NCBI RefSeq assembly: GCF_016820245.1
Contig: NZ_JAFCAR010000001.1
Coordinates: 496,001 to 560,000, forward strand
Length of the DNA: 64,000 nt
Reading direction: 5' to 3'
Source: Jannaschia sp. Os4
Lineage (GTDB): Bacteria > Pseudomonadota > Alphaproteobacteria > Rhodobacterales > Rhodobacteraceae
The translations under genes and the position numbers were made by a program. Shown one piece after another: positions 27,151-37,585 of the stretch. Every line of letters starts with the position of its first letter. Within the stretch, counting starts at the first letter, position 1. A model generated the notes under the pieces. That model ran no database searches. It was not told the origin of the DNA and saw only the letters and a program-made list of their open reading frames with translations.

Positions 27151-27513
27151 GTGCTTCTGAAAGAGATCGAAGAAGAGCTTAAGCGCGTAGAAGAGCGTCT
27201 CAGAGAGTTGTCTGCGGAGCGGGCCGCCTTGATGCGGCTGCGGTCGCGGGCTCAACTCTACCCAACAGTCAGCATCCGAACACGGCGGCGGTCCTCTCTG
27301 GATCGGGCAATCTCGGAAGACCAGATCCTCGCAGTTCTCACGACAGCCGGACGACCACTTAGGTCGTCCGAGATCTATAAACGTCTGAGATCAACCTCGC
27401 TCGCCATCAAGGAACCGACGTTTCGATCGCACCTTACGAGAATGCATAGGAAGGGAATCGTCAGTTCTGATGGGAATAGACCTGCTCTGTGGACAGTAAA
27501 CCCTACCTCGTAA
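27151..27513 (+). CDS. Coiled-coil plus winged-helix protein of unknown function
   Basis: Not recognised as a named family; 120 residues from GTG 27151, preceded by AAGG about 10 bases upstream. A TTG at 27115 in the same frame lies inside an inverted repeat and is less likely. Residues 1-32 are a strong coiled coil (LLKEIEEELKRVEERLREL). A basic linker (SIRTRRRSSLDRA) and a winged-helix-like fold follow: ISEDQILAVLTTAGRPL, SSEIYKRLRS, FRSHLTRMHRKGIVSS. It may be a dimeric DNA-binding regulator. GC content is low like the divergent NYN gene. It overlaps the end of ettA on the other strand by 11 bases. Confidence 0.6.
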   Translation: MLLKEIEEELKRVEERLRELSAERAALMRLRSRAQLYPTVSIRTRRRSSLDRAISEDQILAVLTTAGRPLRSSEIYKRLRSTSLAIKEPTFRSHLTRMHRKGIVSSDGNRPALWTVNPTS

Positions 27514-29158
27514 ACTTCTTATACTTCACCCGAGTCGGCTCCAGCGCGTCCGCCCCCAGCCTGCGCTTCTTGTCCTCCTCGTAGGCCTCGAAGTTGCCCT
27601 CGAACCACTCGACATGCGCCTCGCCCTCGAAGGCGAGGATGTGGGTGCAGAGGCGGTCGAGGAAGAAGCGGTCGTGGGAGATGACCACGACGCAGCCGGC
27701 GAAGTCGGAGATGGCGTCCTCTAGCGCGCGCAGCGTCTCGACGTCGAGGTCGTTGGTGGGCTCGTCGAGGAGGAGGACGTTGCCGCCCTCCTTGAGGAGC
27801 TTGGCCATGTGGACGCGGTTGCGCTCGCCGCCCGAGAGGAGGCCCACGGACTTCTGCTGGTCGCCGCCCTTGAAGTTGAAGGAGCCGCAATAGGCGCGGG
27901 AGTTCACCTCGGCGTCGCCCAGCTTGATGAGTTCGGCGCCGCCCGAGATCTCCTCCCAGACGGTCTTCTTGGGGTCGAGCGCGTCGCGGGACTGGTCGAC
28001 GTAGGAGAGCTTCACGGTGTCGCCGTACTCGACGGTGCCCCCGTCGGGCTGCTCCTGCCCGGTGAGCATGCGGAAGAGCGTGGACTTGCCCGCGCCGTTG
28101 GGGCCGATCACGCCGACGATGCCGCCGGGCGGCAGCGAGAAGGACAGGTCCTCGATCAGGAGCTTGTCGCCATAGGCCTTCTGCAGGCCCTCGACCTCGA
28201 TCACCTTGTTGCCGAGGCGGGGGCCGTTGGGGATGACGATCTGGGCGCGGCCCACCTTCTCGGTCTCGGACTGGGCGGCCATCTTCTCGTAGGCGTTGAG
28301 GCGGGCCTTGCCCTTGGCCTGCCGGGCCTTGGCGCCGGAGCGGATCCACTCCAGCTCGCGCGCGAGCGTCTTCTGGCGGGACTTGTCCTCCTTGGCCTCG
28401 CGGGCGAGGCGCTCGGCCTTCTGCTCGAGCCACGCGGAGTAGTTGCCCTCGTAGGGGATGCCGCGGCCGCGGTCCAACTCGAGGATCCAGCCGGTGATGT
28501 CGTCGAGGAAGTAGCGGTCGTGGGTGACGATCAGGATGGTGCCCTTGTAGTCGATCAGGTGGCGCTGGAGCCACGCGATCGTCTCGGCGTCGAGGTGGTT
28601 GGTCGGCTCGTCCAGCAGCAGCATGTCGGGCGCCTCGAGCAGCAGCTTGCAGAGCGCGACGCGGCGCCGCTCGCCGCCCGAGAGGTTGTCGGGCATGGCG
28701 TCGTCGGGCGGGCAGCGCAGCGCCTCCATCGCGATGTCGACGCGGGAGTCGAGGTCCCACAGCCCCTCGCTGTCGATCTCGTCCTGGAGCCGGGCCATCT
28801 CCTCGGCGGTCTCGTCGGAGTAGTTCATGGCCAGTTCGTTGAAGCGGTCGAGCTTGGCCTGCTTGGCGGCGACGCCCATCATCACGTTGGCGCGGACGTT
28901 CACCTGCTCGTCGAGGTCGGGCTCCTGCGGCAGGTAGCCGACGGTGGCGCCCTCGGCCGCCCACGCCTCGCCGGTGAAGTCGGGGTCCTGGCCCGCCATG
29001 ATCCGCATGAGGGAGGACTTGCCGGTGCCGTTGACGCCGACGACGCCGATCTTCACGCCCGGTAGGAAGGACAGGCGGATGTTCTCGAACACCTTCTTGC
29101 CGCCGGGATACTGCTTGGACACGCCGTCCATGTGGTAGACGTACTGATAGCTGGCCAT
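27503..29158 (-). CDS. ettA: Energy-dependent translational throttle protein (ABC-F)
   Basis: Cytosolic ABC-F ATPase that binds the ribosomal E site and gates entry into elongation according to ATP/ADP ratio. At 551 residues it is the usual size. Two Walker A motifs (GVNGTGKSS and GPNGAGKST), two signature motifs (NLSGGERRRVAL and LLSGGERNRVHM) and two Walker B motifs (MLLLDEPTNHLD and VLLLDEPTNDLD) are intact. The EttA-type start MASYQYVYHMDGVSKQYPGG is typical. GGAGGA precedes the ATG. The gene stands alone and ends convergently against a low-GC islet. Confidence 0.96.
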   Translation of the reverse strand: MASYQYVYHMDGVSKQYPGGKKVFENIRLSFLPGVKIGVVGVNGTGKSSLMRIMAGQDPDFTGEAWAAEGATVGYLPQEPDLDEQVNVRANVMMGVAAKQAKLDRFNELAMNYSDETAEEMARLQDEIDSEGLWDLDSRVDIAMEALRCPPDDAMPDNLSGGERRRVALCKLLLEAPDMLLLDEPTNHLDAETIAWLQRHLIDYKGTILIVTHDRYFLDDITGWILELDRGRGIPYEGNYSAWLEQKAERLAREAKEDKSRQKTLARELEWIRSGAKARQAKGKARLNAYEKMAAQSETEKVGRAQIVIPNGPRLGNKVIEVEGLQKAYGDKLLIEDLSFSLPPGGIVGVIGPNGAGKSTLFRMLTGQEQPDGGTVEYGDTVKLSYVDQSRDALDPKKTVWEEISGGAELIKLGDAEVNSRAYCGSFNFKGGDQQKSVGLLSGGERNRVHMAKLLKEGGNVLLLDEPTNDLDVETLRALEDAISDFAGCVVVISHDRFFLDRLCTHILAFEGEAHVEWFEGNFEAYEEDKKRRLGADALEPTRVKYKKFTR

Positions 29159-29245
29159 GATCTGCGTCCTCCGTTGGGGGCGGCGTAACGGGGGCGCGGG
29201 ACGGGGGCAACGGGGCGCGGCGGCGCGGGGCCGCCGCGCGGGGGA

Positions 29246-29656
29246 TCACGTGGCGGGGAGCGCCGCGATCTCCGTCTTCAGCTCGGCGCGCTGCCGCTCC
29301 GCCGTGGTCTTGGCGTCGGCATCGCCGTCCCACGCGTCGAGCGCGGCGTCGTAGACGCCGAGCAGCATCTCCTCGCCTTGGCGCACGAAGGACAGCGCGT
29401 CGCGGTCGAGGCCGCCCGCCCAGTCGCGCAGCGTGGTGGCGATCTTGTTGACCGTGCCGCGGACCGAGCCGTCGTCGGTGTCCTCGCCCAAGGCGGCGAG
29501 CTTGGCCGCGACCTCGGCGGCGTGGCGCTCGTGCATGGCCTTGAGCTTGGTGGCCACGGGCATGATCTCGGGGGCGCCCTTCTGGAGGAGCGTCTCGAAG
29601 CCCGACAGCACGTCGCGGATGCCGGAGTTGATCTGGTGGAGGGCGTCTTGGGCCAT
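29246..29656 (-). CDS. DUF2383-like four-helix-bundle protein
   Basis: All-helical protein of 136 residues resembling the ferritin-like DUF2383 group (roughly LEALIxxxxDGxxGF-type helices). Segments such as LHQINSGIRDVLSGFETLL, MHERHAAEVAAKLAALGED and DALSFVRQGEEMLLGVYDAA carry the His/Glu spacing expected in helices 1-4. Metal binding is not assured because the canonical ExxH pairs are incomplete. No signal peptide. AGGAG lies upstream of the ATG. Members are often stress- or stationary-phase induced; the role here is unknown. It lies between ettA and xylA on the same strand. Confidence 0.6.
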   Translation of the reverse strand: MAQDALHQINSGIRDVLSGFETLLQKGAPEIMPVATKLKAMHERHAAEVAAKLAALGEDTDDGSVRGTVNKIATTLRDWAGGLDRDALSFVRQGEEMLLGVYDAALDAWDGDADAKTTAERQRAELKTEIAALPAT

Positions 29657-29728
29657 GTCGGAATCTCCTGTTCTGGGGTGCGGGGGCGCAACGCCGCCCG
29701 CATCCCCCGGTTCCGCAAGGGTTTTCCC

Positions 29729-31024
29729 TCAGACGTAGCGGTTGACGATGGCCTCCAGCCGCTCCTGCCGCCCCGAGCGGGGCCGCGGCTCGATCCCCTC
29801 GGCCTCGACGCGGGCGGCGGCCTGCTCCAGCGTGCCGGACAGCATCGCGGCGGCGGCGTCCTCGTCCCAGCCCGCGTAGCGCTCAGCCCGCAGATCCTCC
29901 AGGACGCCGTCCTCCAGCATCGCGTGGGCGGCCCGCAGGCCGCGGGCGCAGACGTCCATCGCGCCCACATGGGCCGCCACGAGGTCGATGGGATCGAGCG
30001 ACTGGCGCCGCAGCTTGGCGTCGAAGTTGGTGCCGCCGGTGGTGAAGCCGCCCGCGCGGAGCACCTCGTAGTAGGCGAGCGCCACCTCGGGGACGGAGTT
30101 GGGGAACTGGTCCGTGTCCCAGCCCGACTGGTAGTCGTTCCGGTTCATGTCGATGGAGCCGAAGATGCCGAGGGCGGAGGCCAGCGCCAGCTCGTGCTCG
30201 AAGCTGTGGCCCGCGAGGATGGCGTGGCCCTGCTCGACGTTGACCTTCACCTCCGCCTCCAGCCCGAAGTCCTTGAGGAAGCCGTAGACCGTGGCGACGT
30301 CGTAGTCGTACTGGTGCTTGGTCGGCTCCTGCGGCTTGGGCTCGATCAGGATGGTGCCGTCGAAGCCCACCTTCCGGGCGTAGTCGACCACCATCGACAG
30401 GAACCGGCCCGCCTGCTCGCGCTCGCGCTTGAGGTCGGTGTTGAGCAGCGTCTCGTAGCCCTCGCGCCCGCCCCAAAGGACGTAGTTCTCGCCGCCCAGG
30501 CGGTGCGTGCCGTCGATGCAGGCCTTCACCGTCGCGGCGGCGTAGGCGAACACGTCCGGGTCGGGGTTGGTGGCCGCCCCCGCCATGAAGCGCCGGTGCG
30601 AGAAGAGGTTGGCCGTGCCCCAGAGGCACTTGGTCCCGGTCTCCTCCATCCTGCCGCCGATGTGGTCTATCATGGCTTCGAGGTTGGCGCGGGACTGCGC
30701 GAAGTCGTCGCCCTCGGGGCGGATGTCGGCGTCGTGCCAGCAGAAGTAGGGCTGGCCGAGGATGGCGAAGAGGTCGAAGGCCGCGTCCGCCTTGGCCCGC
30801 GCGTGGTCCATGGTGTCGCCGAACCACGGGCGCTCGAAGGTCTGGCCGCCGAACGGGTCGCCGCCGGGCCATGCGAAGCCGTGCCACCACGCCACCGCGA
30901 AGCGCAGGTGCTCGGCCATGGTCCGCCCGCCCAGCACCTCGTCCGCATCGTAATGGCGGAAGGTCGTGATCCCGTCCCCGTCCGGGTCGAAGCGGATCGG
31001 CGCGATGCCCTCGAAATAGCCCAT
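29729..31024 (-). CDS. xylA: Xylose isomerase
   Basis: Interconverts D-xylose and D-xylulose (and glucose/fructose) with two Mg2+ or Mn2+ ions. The 431 residues are typical of class II enzymes. The active site is visible: [12 protein letters not shown] (catalytic His near residue 97), [18 protein letters not shown] (metal Glu), [15 protein letters not shown] and [19 protein letters not shown]. There is no xylB kinase, xylose transporter or XylR regulator beside it, so the rest of the xylose pathway must lie elsewhere. It is divergent from the acyl-CoA ligase at 31.2 kb. Confidence 0.96.
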   Translation of the reverse strand: MGYFEGIAPIRFDPDGDGITTFRHYDADEVLGGRTMAEHLRFAVAWWHGFAWPGGDPFGGQTFERPWFGDTMDHARAKADAAFDLFAILGQPYFCWHDADIRPEGDDFAQSRANLEAMIDHIGGRMEETGTKCLWGTANLFSHRRFMAGAATNPDPDVFAYAAATVKACIDGTHRLGGENYVLWGGREGYETLLNTDLKREREQAGRFLSMVVDYARKVGFDGTILIEPKPQEPTKHQYDYDVATVYGFLKDFGLEAEVKVNVEQGHAILAGHSFEHELALASALGIFGSIDMNRNDYQSGWDTDQFPNSVPEVALAYYEVLRAGGFTTGGTNFDAKLRRQSLDPIDLVAAHVGAMDVCARGLRAAHAMLEDGVLEDLRAERYAGWDEDAAAAMLSGTLEQAAARVEAEGIEPRPRSGRQERLEAIVNRYV

Positions 31025-31161
31025 GCTCGTCCTCCCTCATGGCCCCGGCGCGCGGGTGCCCCCTGCAAGGCATGGGGGAGGCGGGCGCGTCAATCGCCGG
31101 GGCCGCGCGCGGCCATTGACGCGCCCGCCCCGCCCGGCATGGTGAGGGCCGGGAGGACGCC

Positions 31162-33117
<1,956 letters not shown>

Positions 33118-33136
33118 AAAGGAAGGACCAAGCTAT

Positions 33137-33469
33137 ATGGCGATGACTACCTGCGCCGAGTGTGGGCACGACGTAAGTACGAAGGCGACCAAGTGTCCCT
33201 CATGCGGTGCACGCCTTCGGAAGCCACGGCGCGGCTTCTTCGGCTCGCTCTTCAAATGGGCATTTATCCTCTTCAATGTGCTGATGGCTGTCTGGATAAT
33301 TTCCTACTGGAGCGATCTGTCCGAGATGTCCGGCGATCTCTCCTCGGAAGCGGAACGTGCTGGTGCCGCAGTCGGCGGTACCATCGGTTCAGGCGTCTTG
33401 CTTATTCTCTGGGTAATTGGTGACATCATTCTCGGACTACTGGTTCTGTTCACCCGGCCCAGGGATTAG
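33137..33469 (+). CDS. Zinc-ribbon protein with two membrane segments
   Basis: Unknown function; 110 residues. The N-terminal zinc ribbon uses CAECGHDVSTKATKCPSCG (residues 6-24). A basic stretch (RLRKPRRG) and two hydrophobic segments follow: WAFILFNVLMAVWIISYW (about 40-57) and GSGVLLILWVIGDIILGLLV (about 83-103). AAGGA precedes the ATG. Base composition is noticeably less GC-rich than its neighbours, which suggests recent acquisition or relaxed selection. It sits between the acyl-CoA ligase and a REP-like hairpin, interrupting the transporter cassette. Confidence 0.7.
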   Translation: MAMTTCAECGHDVSTKATKCPSCGARLRKPRRGFFGSLFKWAFILFNVLMAVWIISYWSDLSEMSGDLSSEAERAGAAVGGTIGSGVLLILWVIGDIILGLLVLFTRPRD

Positions 33470-33483
33470 CCGCTGTAGCAAGC

Positions 33484-33565
33484 GTAGGATGGGTGCAATC
33501 CACCAAATTGAGTTCCATTGGCGCACCTTGGCTGGTTTCACCCACCCTTCGTCCGTACCGTTCAA
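33484..33565 (+). repeat. Degenerate GTAG-type REP pair
   Basis: GTAGGATGGGTGCAATCCAC begins at 33484 with the GTAGG foot of the RAYT-locus REPs and an imperfect stem. About 50 bases on, GGTTTCACCCACCCTTCG resembles the inverted partner. The unit is diverged from the copies at 25.5-26.2 kb. No gene is seen between 33470 and 33744; the rest is a GC-rich stretch with short hairpins. Confidence 0.55.
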
Positions 33566-33744
33566 GATCGGCGCCGCGGCCCCCACGCCCCCGCCTTGCG
33601 CGGGGGCCTCTCCCTCCTCCGGGCGCACTGCTGCGACGCGACGCGCGCGACCCGGCCCGAGCCCCCCGCGCAGGGCGGGGGCGCCTCCTCCTGTTTGACA
33701 AACCTTGCCATCCCAACCACCTTCTCCACCGAAGGAGACCCCCG

Positions 33745-33996
33745 ATGGCGACCATGAACATCTCCCTCCCCGACAGCCTCAAGGCCTTCGTCGAGGAGCA
33801 GGCCGCCAGCGGCCACTACGCCGGGACCAGCGACTACGTCCGCGACCTGATCCGGCAGGACGCCGAGCGGCGGCGGGCGCTGGACGAACTTCGGTCCGAG
33901 ATTCAGAAGGGTCTCGACAGCGGGGTGGCTGAAGACTTCGACATGGAGACCTTCCTCGCCGAGCGGCGGGCCGAACGCGCGAGACGGCGTGCCTGA
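33745..33996 (+). CDS. parD: ParD-type antitoxin
   Basis: Type II antitoxin of 83 residues. The N-terminal ribbon-helix-helix is MATMNISLPDSLKAFVEEQA, followed by the conserved YAGTSDYVRDLIRQDAERR. The C-terminal part (residues 50-83, EIQKGLDSGVAEDFDMETFL) is the toxin-wrapping segment. GAAGGAGA precedes the ATG. It probably also represses its own promoter. The toxin frame starts at GTG 33989, overlapping this gene's end, as in an ordinary parDE operon, but that frame has a stop codon near its beginning. Confidence 0.92.
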   Translation: MATMNISLPDSLKAFVEEQAASGHYAGTSDYVRDLIRQDAERRRALDELRSEIQKGLDSGVAEDFDMETFLAERRAERARRRA

Positions 33997-34285
33997 CGAC
34001 TAGCGGCTGTCGAACGAGGCGGTGGCGGATTTGGCGGACATCCTTGATTTCGGCGTCGAACGCTGGGGCGAGGATCGCGCGGAACGATATCAGTGGGACC
34101 TTGCTGGCACGTTCGACACCCTCGCGGGCAATCCTCGGATCGCGCGGACGCGACCGGACCTGCCGGGGAACGTGAGGGTTCATCCGAGCGGGTCGCACGT
34201 CGTCGCATATACCGAGGACGCGGGCGGTATCCTGATCGTCCGCGTCCTCCACGGGCGCAGCGACTGGCGCCGCCTCCTCGCCTGA
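33989..34285 (+). pseudogene. parE: ParE-type toxin gene with an amber codon at codon 5
   Basis: The frame overlapping the end of parD reads GTG-CCT-GAC-GAC-TAG-CGG-CTG, i.e. M-P-D-D-stop-R-L-S-N-E-A-V-A-D-L-A-D-I-L. In ParE proteins this beginning is typically a tyrosine followed by RLS. A single TAC/TAT to TAG change would explain it. After the stop the frame is intact to 34285 and typical of ParE (FGVERWGEDRAERY, NVRVHPSGSHVVAYTED, IVRVLHGRSDWRRLL). Restart at GTG 34022 would lose the first 11 residues, including strand 1. Either the toxin is inactive, or it is restarted or read through, or there is a sequencing error. The full frame would be 98 residues, a normal ParE length. Confidence 0.85.
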
Positions 34286-34352
34286 CCCCTTCCCCCCGCC
34301 GCCCCACCCGCTAAGGTCGCCCAACGCATCCGCACCTTGGGAGGGGGGCCGC

Positions 34353-35168
34353 ATGCTCGACGCCGACACCACGACCACAGCCGACGGGCGCACCATCGGG
34401 GGCACCGTCCTCGACCTGCGCAACATCACGCTGCGCTTCGGGGGCGTCGAGGCGATCAAGGACATCTCCTTCGACATCCGCGAGGGCGAGATCCGCGCGA
34501 TCATCGGGCCGAACGGCGCGGGCAAGTCGTCGATGCTGAACGTCATCTCGGGCTTCTACGTGCCGCAGGAGGGCGAGGTCTGGTTCCGCGGCAAGCCCCG
34601 CCCGCCGATGAAGCCCTACCAAGTCGCGCGCCAGGGCATCGCGCGCACCTTCCAGAACATCGCGCTGTTCGAGGGGATGACCGTCCTCGACAACGTCATG
34701 ACCGGGCGGCTGGGGCACATGCGGTCGGGCCTGCTGACCCAAGCGCTCTGGTGGGGCGGGGCCGCCCGCGAGGAGGCGGAGAACCGCGCCGCCGCAGAGC
34801 GAATCATCGACTTCCTCGAGATCCAGTCGATCCGGAAGACCCCCGTGGGCCGCCTGCCCTACGGCCTCAAGAAGCGGGTCGAGCTGGCCCGCGCCCTGGC
34901 AGCCGAGCCGTCGCTCCTCCTGCTCGACGAGCCGATGGCCGGCATGAACGTCGAGGAGAAGGAGGACATGTCCCGCTTCATCCTGTCGGTGAACGACGAG
35001 CTGGGCACGACGATCGCATTGATCGAGCACGACATGGGCGTGGTGATGGACCTGTCCGACCGGGTGGTCGTGATGGACTACGGCAAGAAGATCGGCGACG
35101 GAACGCCCGACGAGGTGCGCGCCAACCAAGCGGTGATCGATGCCTATCTCGGCGTGGCGCACGACTGA
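34353..35168 (+). CDS. livG: Branched-chain-type ABC transporter ATP-binding protein (LivG-like)
   Basis: ATPase of a hydrophobic amino acid/carboxylate uptake transporter, 271 residues. Walker A is IIGPNGAGKSSMLNVISGF (about residue 50), the signature region RLPYGLKKRVELARALA, and Walker B LLLLDEPMAGMNVEEKEDM. The PYG signature in place of LSGG is normal for LivG. It has the LivG-specific C-terminal extension SDRVVVMDYGKKIGDGTPDE. It belongs with the permeases at 36.1 and 38.0 kb, the binding protein at 39.6 kb and LivF at 42.1 kb, although small genes lie between them. Confidence 0.93.
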   Translation: MLDADTTTTADGRTIGGTVLDLRNITLRFGGVEAIKDISFDIREGEIRAIIGPNGAGKSSMLNVISGFYVPQEGEVWFRGKPRPPMKPYQVARQGIARTFQNIALFEGMTVLDNVMTGRLGHMRSGLLTQALWWGGAAREEAENRAAAERIIDFLEIQSIRKTPVGRLPYGLKKRVELARALAAEPSLLLLDEPMAGMNVEEKEDMSRFILSVNDELGTTIALIEHDMGVVMDLSDRVVVMDYGKKIGDGTPDEVRANQAVIDAYLGVAHD

Positions 35169-35533
35169 GCGGCGCACGCGACTCGCGGGCCTCGGCGCCG
35201 GCGCCCCTCTCGGCTCGGTCGTCGTCGCGGGATGGGTCGCCGTCCCCAGCAGCGGAACGGAGGAGATCGGCGGCATGCCCTCGCTCGATCCGTTCCGCGC
35301 CGTGTCGCGCCCGGTCGATGCATCCGGGCGGAGGCCCGTTCCCGCCGTGACCCTGTTCCGCAAGATTGTCGGCCCCGTGGGCGACCCGTCCCGAGGGGCG
35401 ACCTATCTGACGCTCACGACCGCCACTCTGGACGGGGCCTGAGACGCGGCCCGTCCCGAAATCCGCCGGCTAGGCGCGGAACATCGCGAGTCCCCGCCCC
35501 GTTGCACTCTCCGAACCAACACGGAGACCTCGC
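35169..35533 (+). other. 365-base gap with one doubtful short ORF
   Basis: No convincing gene is seen between livG and the next gene. The only candidate is a 55-codon frame at 35275-35442 (MPSLDPFRAVSRPVDASGRR..., ending LTLTTATLDGA). It has a GGAGGAG placed rather far (about 13 bases) from its ATG. It has no recognisable domain. It may be a small real gene or a remnant; the remainder holds no repeat or hairpin that stands out. Confidence 0.3.
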
Positions 35534-35992
35534 ATGTCCGACCACGAGACGTGGCTCAAGAAGACCCTCGCCGACATCCTCGGGGCCGACGAAGGCCTGC
35601 CCGACTTCACGATCCAGCGCCTGAAGGGCTTCCGCCCCGACGACATCGACGAGCTGCGGATCAACGAGAAGCAGGCGGTGTTCGACGCGTTCAAGCGGGT
35701 CGCGCACCAGTCCCGCAACGCCCGCGGCGCGACCGCCACCGAGGAGGGCACCGCCACGCCCCCGTGGGTCGACGGCGACATCGACTGGGGCCTGCGCGCC
35801 GCCAAGTCCGCCTTGGAGGGCATCCCGGCAGGCAAGCGCAGCGAGAAGGCCAACGAACTGCTCGCGGCCTGCACCTGCCCCGCCGCGACGGGCCCGAACC
35901 CCGGCATCGACGGCGGCACGGCGGCCTTCCGCGACCCGATGCCCGCCTTGGAGCGCGAGCCGGGCTCGCCGGAGAAGCCGCTCCCCTACTGA
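35534..35992 (+). CDS. Hypothetical cytosolic protein, 152 residues
   Basis: Not recognised. The N-terminal half is charged and helical (LKKTLADILGADEGLPDFTI, FRPDDIDELRINEKQAVFDA). The C-terminal half is proline/glycine-rich with a lone CTCP motif near residue 115 (LLAACTCPAATGPN). No signal peptide or membrane segment. The start ATG follows ACGGAGACCTCGC, a fair ribosome-binding site. It lies between the livG and livH genes of the transporter cassette and is followed by a strong hairpin. Codon bias supports a real gene; function unknown. Confidence 0.6.
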   Translation: MSDHETWLKKTLADILGADEGLPDFTIQRLKGFRPDDIDELRINEKQAVFDAFKRVAHQSRNARGATATEEGTATPPWVDGDIDWGLRAAKSALEGIPAGKRSEKANELLAACTCPAATGPNPGIDGGTAAFRDPMPALEREPGSPEKPLPY

Positions 35993-36003
35993 CGCGCCGT
36001 CGT

Positions 36004-36026
36004 GGCGGGCCGCATGACGGCCCGCC
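36004..36026 (+). terminator. Hairpin before livH
   Basis: A perfect 9-bp stem GGCGGGCCG/CGGCCCGCC with the loop CATGA starts 12 bases after the preceding stop codon and about 85 bases before the livH start. There is no T-run. It may end transcription of the upstream small gene or attenuate read-through into livH. Confidence 0.45.
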
Positions 36027-36111
36027 CCGCTTGCGGATCGCCCCCCACGTGCCATGATGCCCCCGGGAGGATGCCGGGGGCGTCCGCGTCACGTCTTGGG
36101 AGGGGCGTCCG

Positions 36112-37101
36112 ATGCCCGATCAACTGCTCTTCGCGGCCGAGGTGATGCTCAACGGCCTGATGGCCGGGGTGATGTATAGCCTCGTGGCGCTCGGCTTCGT
36201 GCTGATCTTCAAGGCGTCCGGCATCTTCAACTACGCCCAAGGGGTCATGGCCCTCTTCGCGGCGATGACCTTGGTGGGCATCCAGAACGGGCAGGTGCCC
36301 TTCGCCCACCTCATCAACGCGACCTTCGGCACGTCCATCCACCACTTCGGCTGGGAGGTGCCCGCCCTCTTGGCGATCCTGCTGACGGTGCTGGTGATGG
36401 CCGCGTTCGCGTGGGCCGTGAACAGGTGGGTGTTCTCCAAGCTCGTGAACCAAGAGCCGATCATCCTGTTCATGGCGACGATCGGGCTGGCCTTCTTCCT
36501 CGAGGGGGTGGCGGACCTGATGTGGGGGTCGGAGATCAAGACGCTGGACGTCGGGCTCCCGCAGGGGATCAACGACTGGATCGACGGCGTCACCTTCGAG
36601 GCGACGGGCTACGGCTTCTTCATCGACAACCTCGACATCGTGGCCACCGTGATCGCGGCGCTGCTCGTCCTCGGGCTGGTGCTGTTCTCGCAATACACCA
36701 AGCAGGGCCGCGCGCTCCGCGCCGTGGCCGACGACCACCAGGCGGCGTTGTCGGTGGGCATCTCGCTCAACTTCATCTGGGTGCTGGTCTGGTCCATCGC
36801 GGGCTTCGTGGCGCTGGTCGCGGGGATCATGTGGGGCACCAAGTCGGGGGTGCAGTTCTCGCTGTCGCTCATCGCGCTCAAGGCCCTGCCGGTGCTCATG
36901 CTGGGCGGCTTCACCTCGATCCCCGGCGCCATCGTCGGCGGGCTGATCATCGGCGTGGGCGAGAAGCTTTTCGAGTTCCTGATCGGCGCCCCCTATCTCG
37001 GCGGCGCCACCGAGAACTGGTTCGCCTACGTGCTGGCGCTGATCGTGCTGGTATTCCGCCCGCAGGGGCTGTTCGGCGAGCGGATCATCGAGAGGGTGTA
37101 G
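36112..37101 (+). CDS. livH: Branched-chain-type ABC transporter permease (LivH-like)
   Basis: Inner-membrane permease of 329 residues with about eight hydrophobic segments, for example MYSLVALGFVLIFKASGIFN at residues 20-40 (written from MYSLVALGF) and NWFAYVLALIVLVFRPQGLF at the C-terminus. The LivH signatures GIFNYAQGVMALFAAM, GRALRAVADDHQAA and LGGFTSIPGAIVGGLIIG are present. It pairs with LivM at 38.0 kb to form the channel. GGGAGG lies just ahead of the ATG. It is separated from livM by two small genes, which is unusual for this operon type. Confidence 0.93.
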   Translation: MPDQLLFAAEVMLNGLMAGVMYSLVALGFVLIFKASGIFNYAQGVMALFAAMTLVGIQNGQVPFAHLINATFGTSIHHFGWEVPALLAILLTVLVMAAFAWAVNRWVFSKLVNQEPIILFMATIGLAFFLEGVADLMWGSEIKTLDVGLPQGINDWIDGVTFEATGYGFFIDNLDIVATVIAALLVLGLVLFSQYTKQGRALRAVADDHQAALSVGISLNFIWVLVWSIAGFVALVAGIMWGTKSGVQFSLSLIALKALPVLMLGGFTSIPGAIVGGLIIGVGEKLFEFLIGAPYLGGATENWFAYVLALIVLVFRPQGLFGERIIERV

Positions 37102-37152
37102 CCGTGCCCCGTAATCGCCATAACCCCGTCGGCAGGGCGCCCAGCGCCGTGC

Positions 37153-37175
37153 GTAGGACGCCCGAGCATCGGGCG
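37153..37175 (+). repeat. GTAG-footed REP-like hairpin
   Basis: GTAGGA followed by a 7-bp stem CGCCCGA/TCGGGCG with a GCA loop, between livH and a small membrane protein gene. It keeps the GTAGG foot of the RAYT-locus REPs but has a different stem sequence, so it may be a second REP class. Confidence 0.5.
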
Positions 37176-37197
37176 CCCGCCCGCCGGGAGGTCCGAC

Positions 37198-37542
37198 ATG
37201 GGGAAGATATTCGGCACGGTGTTCGCCCTCGACGCCGGGGCGATCATCCTCCTCCTTCTCCACGACCTGACCAACGGGGACCGGCTCATGCTCGTTCGCG
37301 ACTGGCTCGGCCCCGAGGCGACGCTCGTGGTGGTCGGGTTCTACCTTGCGGCGGCGTTCGGGTCCGCGTTCCTCTCGTGGCTCTCCTTCGCGATCGACGC
37401 GCTGCTCGTCCGGTCCCGCGCCCCGACATCTCCTGTCCCGGCACGACGGAGGCCCGAGCCGCCGCTGCGGAACGTCCGCCTCGACGAGGTGACGGGTTCG
37501 CGCGGCCTCGTTCGGGCCAGCGCGTCAACCCCGAGCGGGTGA
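37198..37542 (+). CDS. Small membrane protein of unknown function
   Basis: Predicted inner-membrane protein, 114 residues, with two or three hydrophobic stretches: TVFALDAGAIILLLLHDL (about 7-24), ATLVVVGFYLAAAFGSAFLS (about 41-60) and its continuation to about 70. The tail is basic and proline-rich (RSRAPTSPVPARRRPEPPL). CGGGAGG lies 9 bases before the ATG. It lies between livH and a VOC-family gene. No family recognised. The tail beyond residue 95 could be non-native, since its codon use resembles out-of-frame GC-rich sequence. Confidence 0.5.
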   Translation: MGKIFGTVFALDAGAIILLLLHDLTNGDRLMLVRDWLGPEATLVVVGFYLAAAFGSAFLSWLSFAIDALLVRSRAPTSPVPARRRPEPPLRNVRLDEVTGSRGLVRASASTPSG

Positions 37543-37585
37543 CCGTCGGCCCGCCGTCGGGGACGCGCCGACGGAGGCCGTTGCC

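Noticed and set aside
35140-35442. A 100-residue ORF overlapping the livG end
   Set aside because: The first 45 codons overlap livG out of frame; only the last 55 codons from 35275 could be a gene, and those are doubtful.
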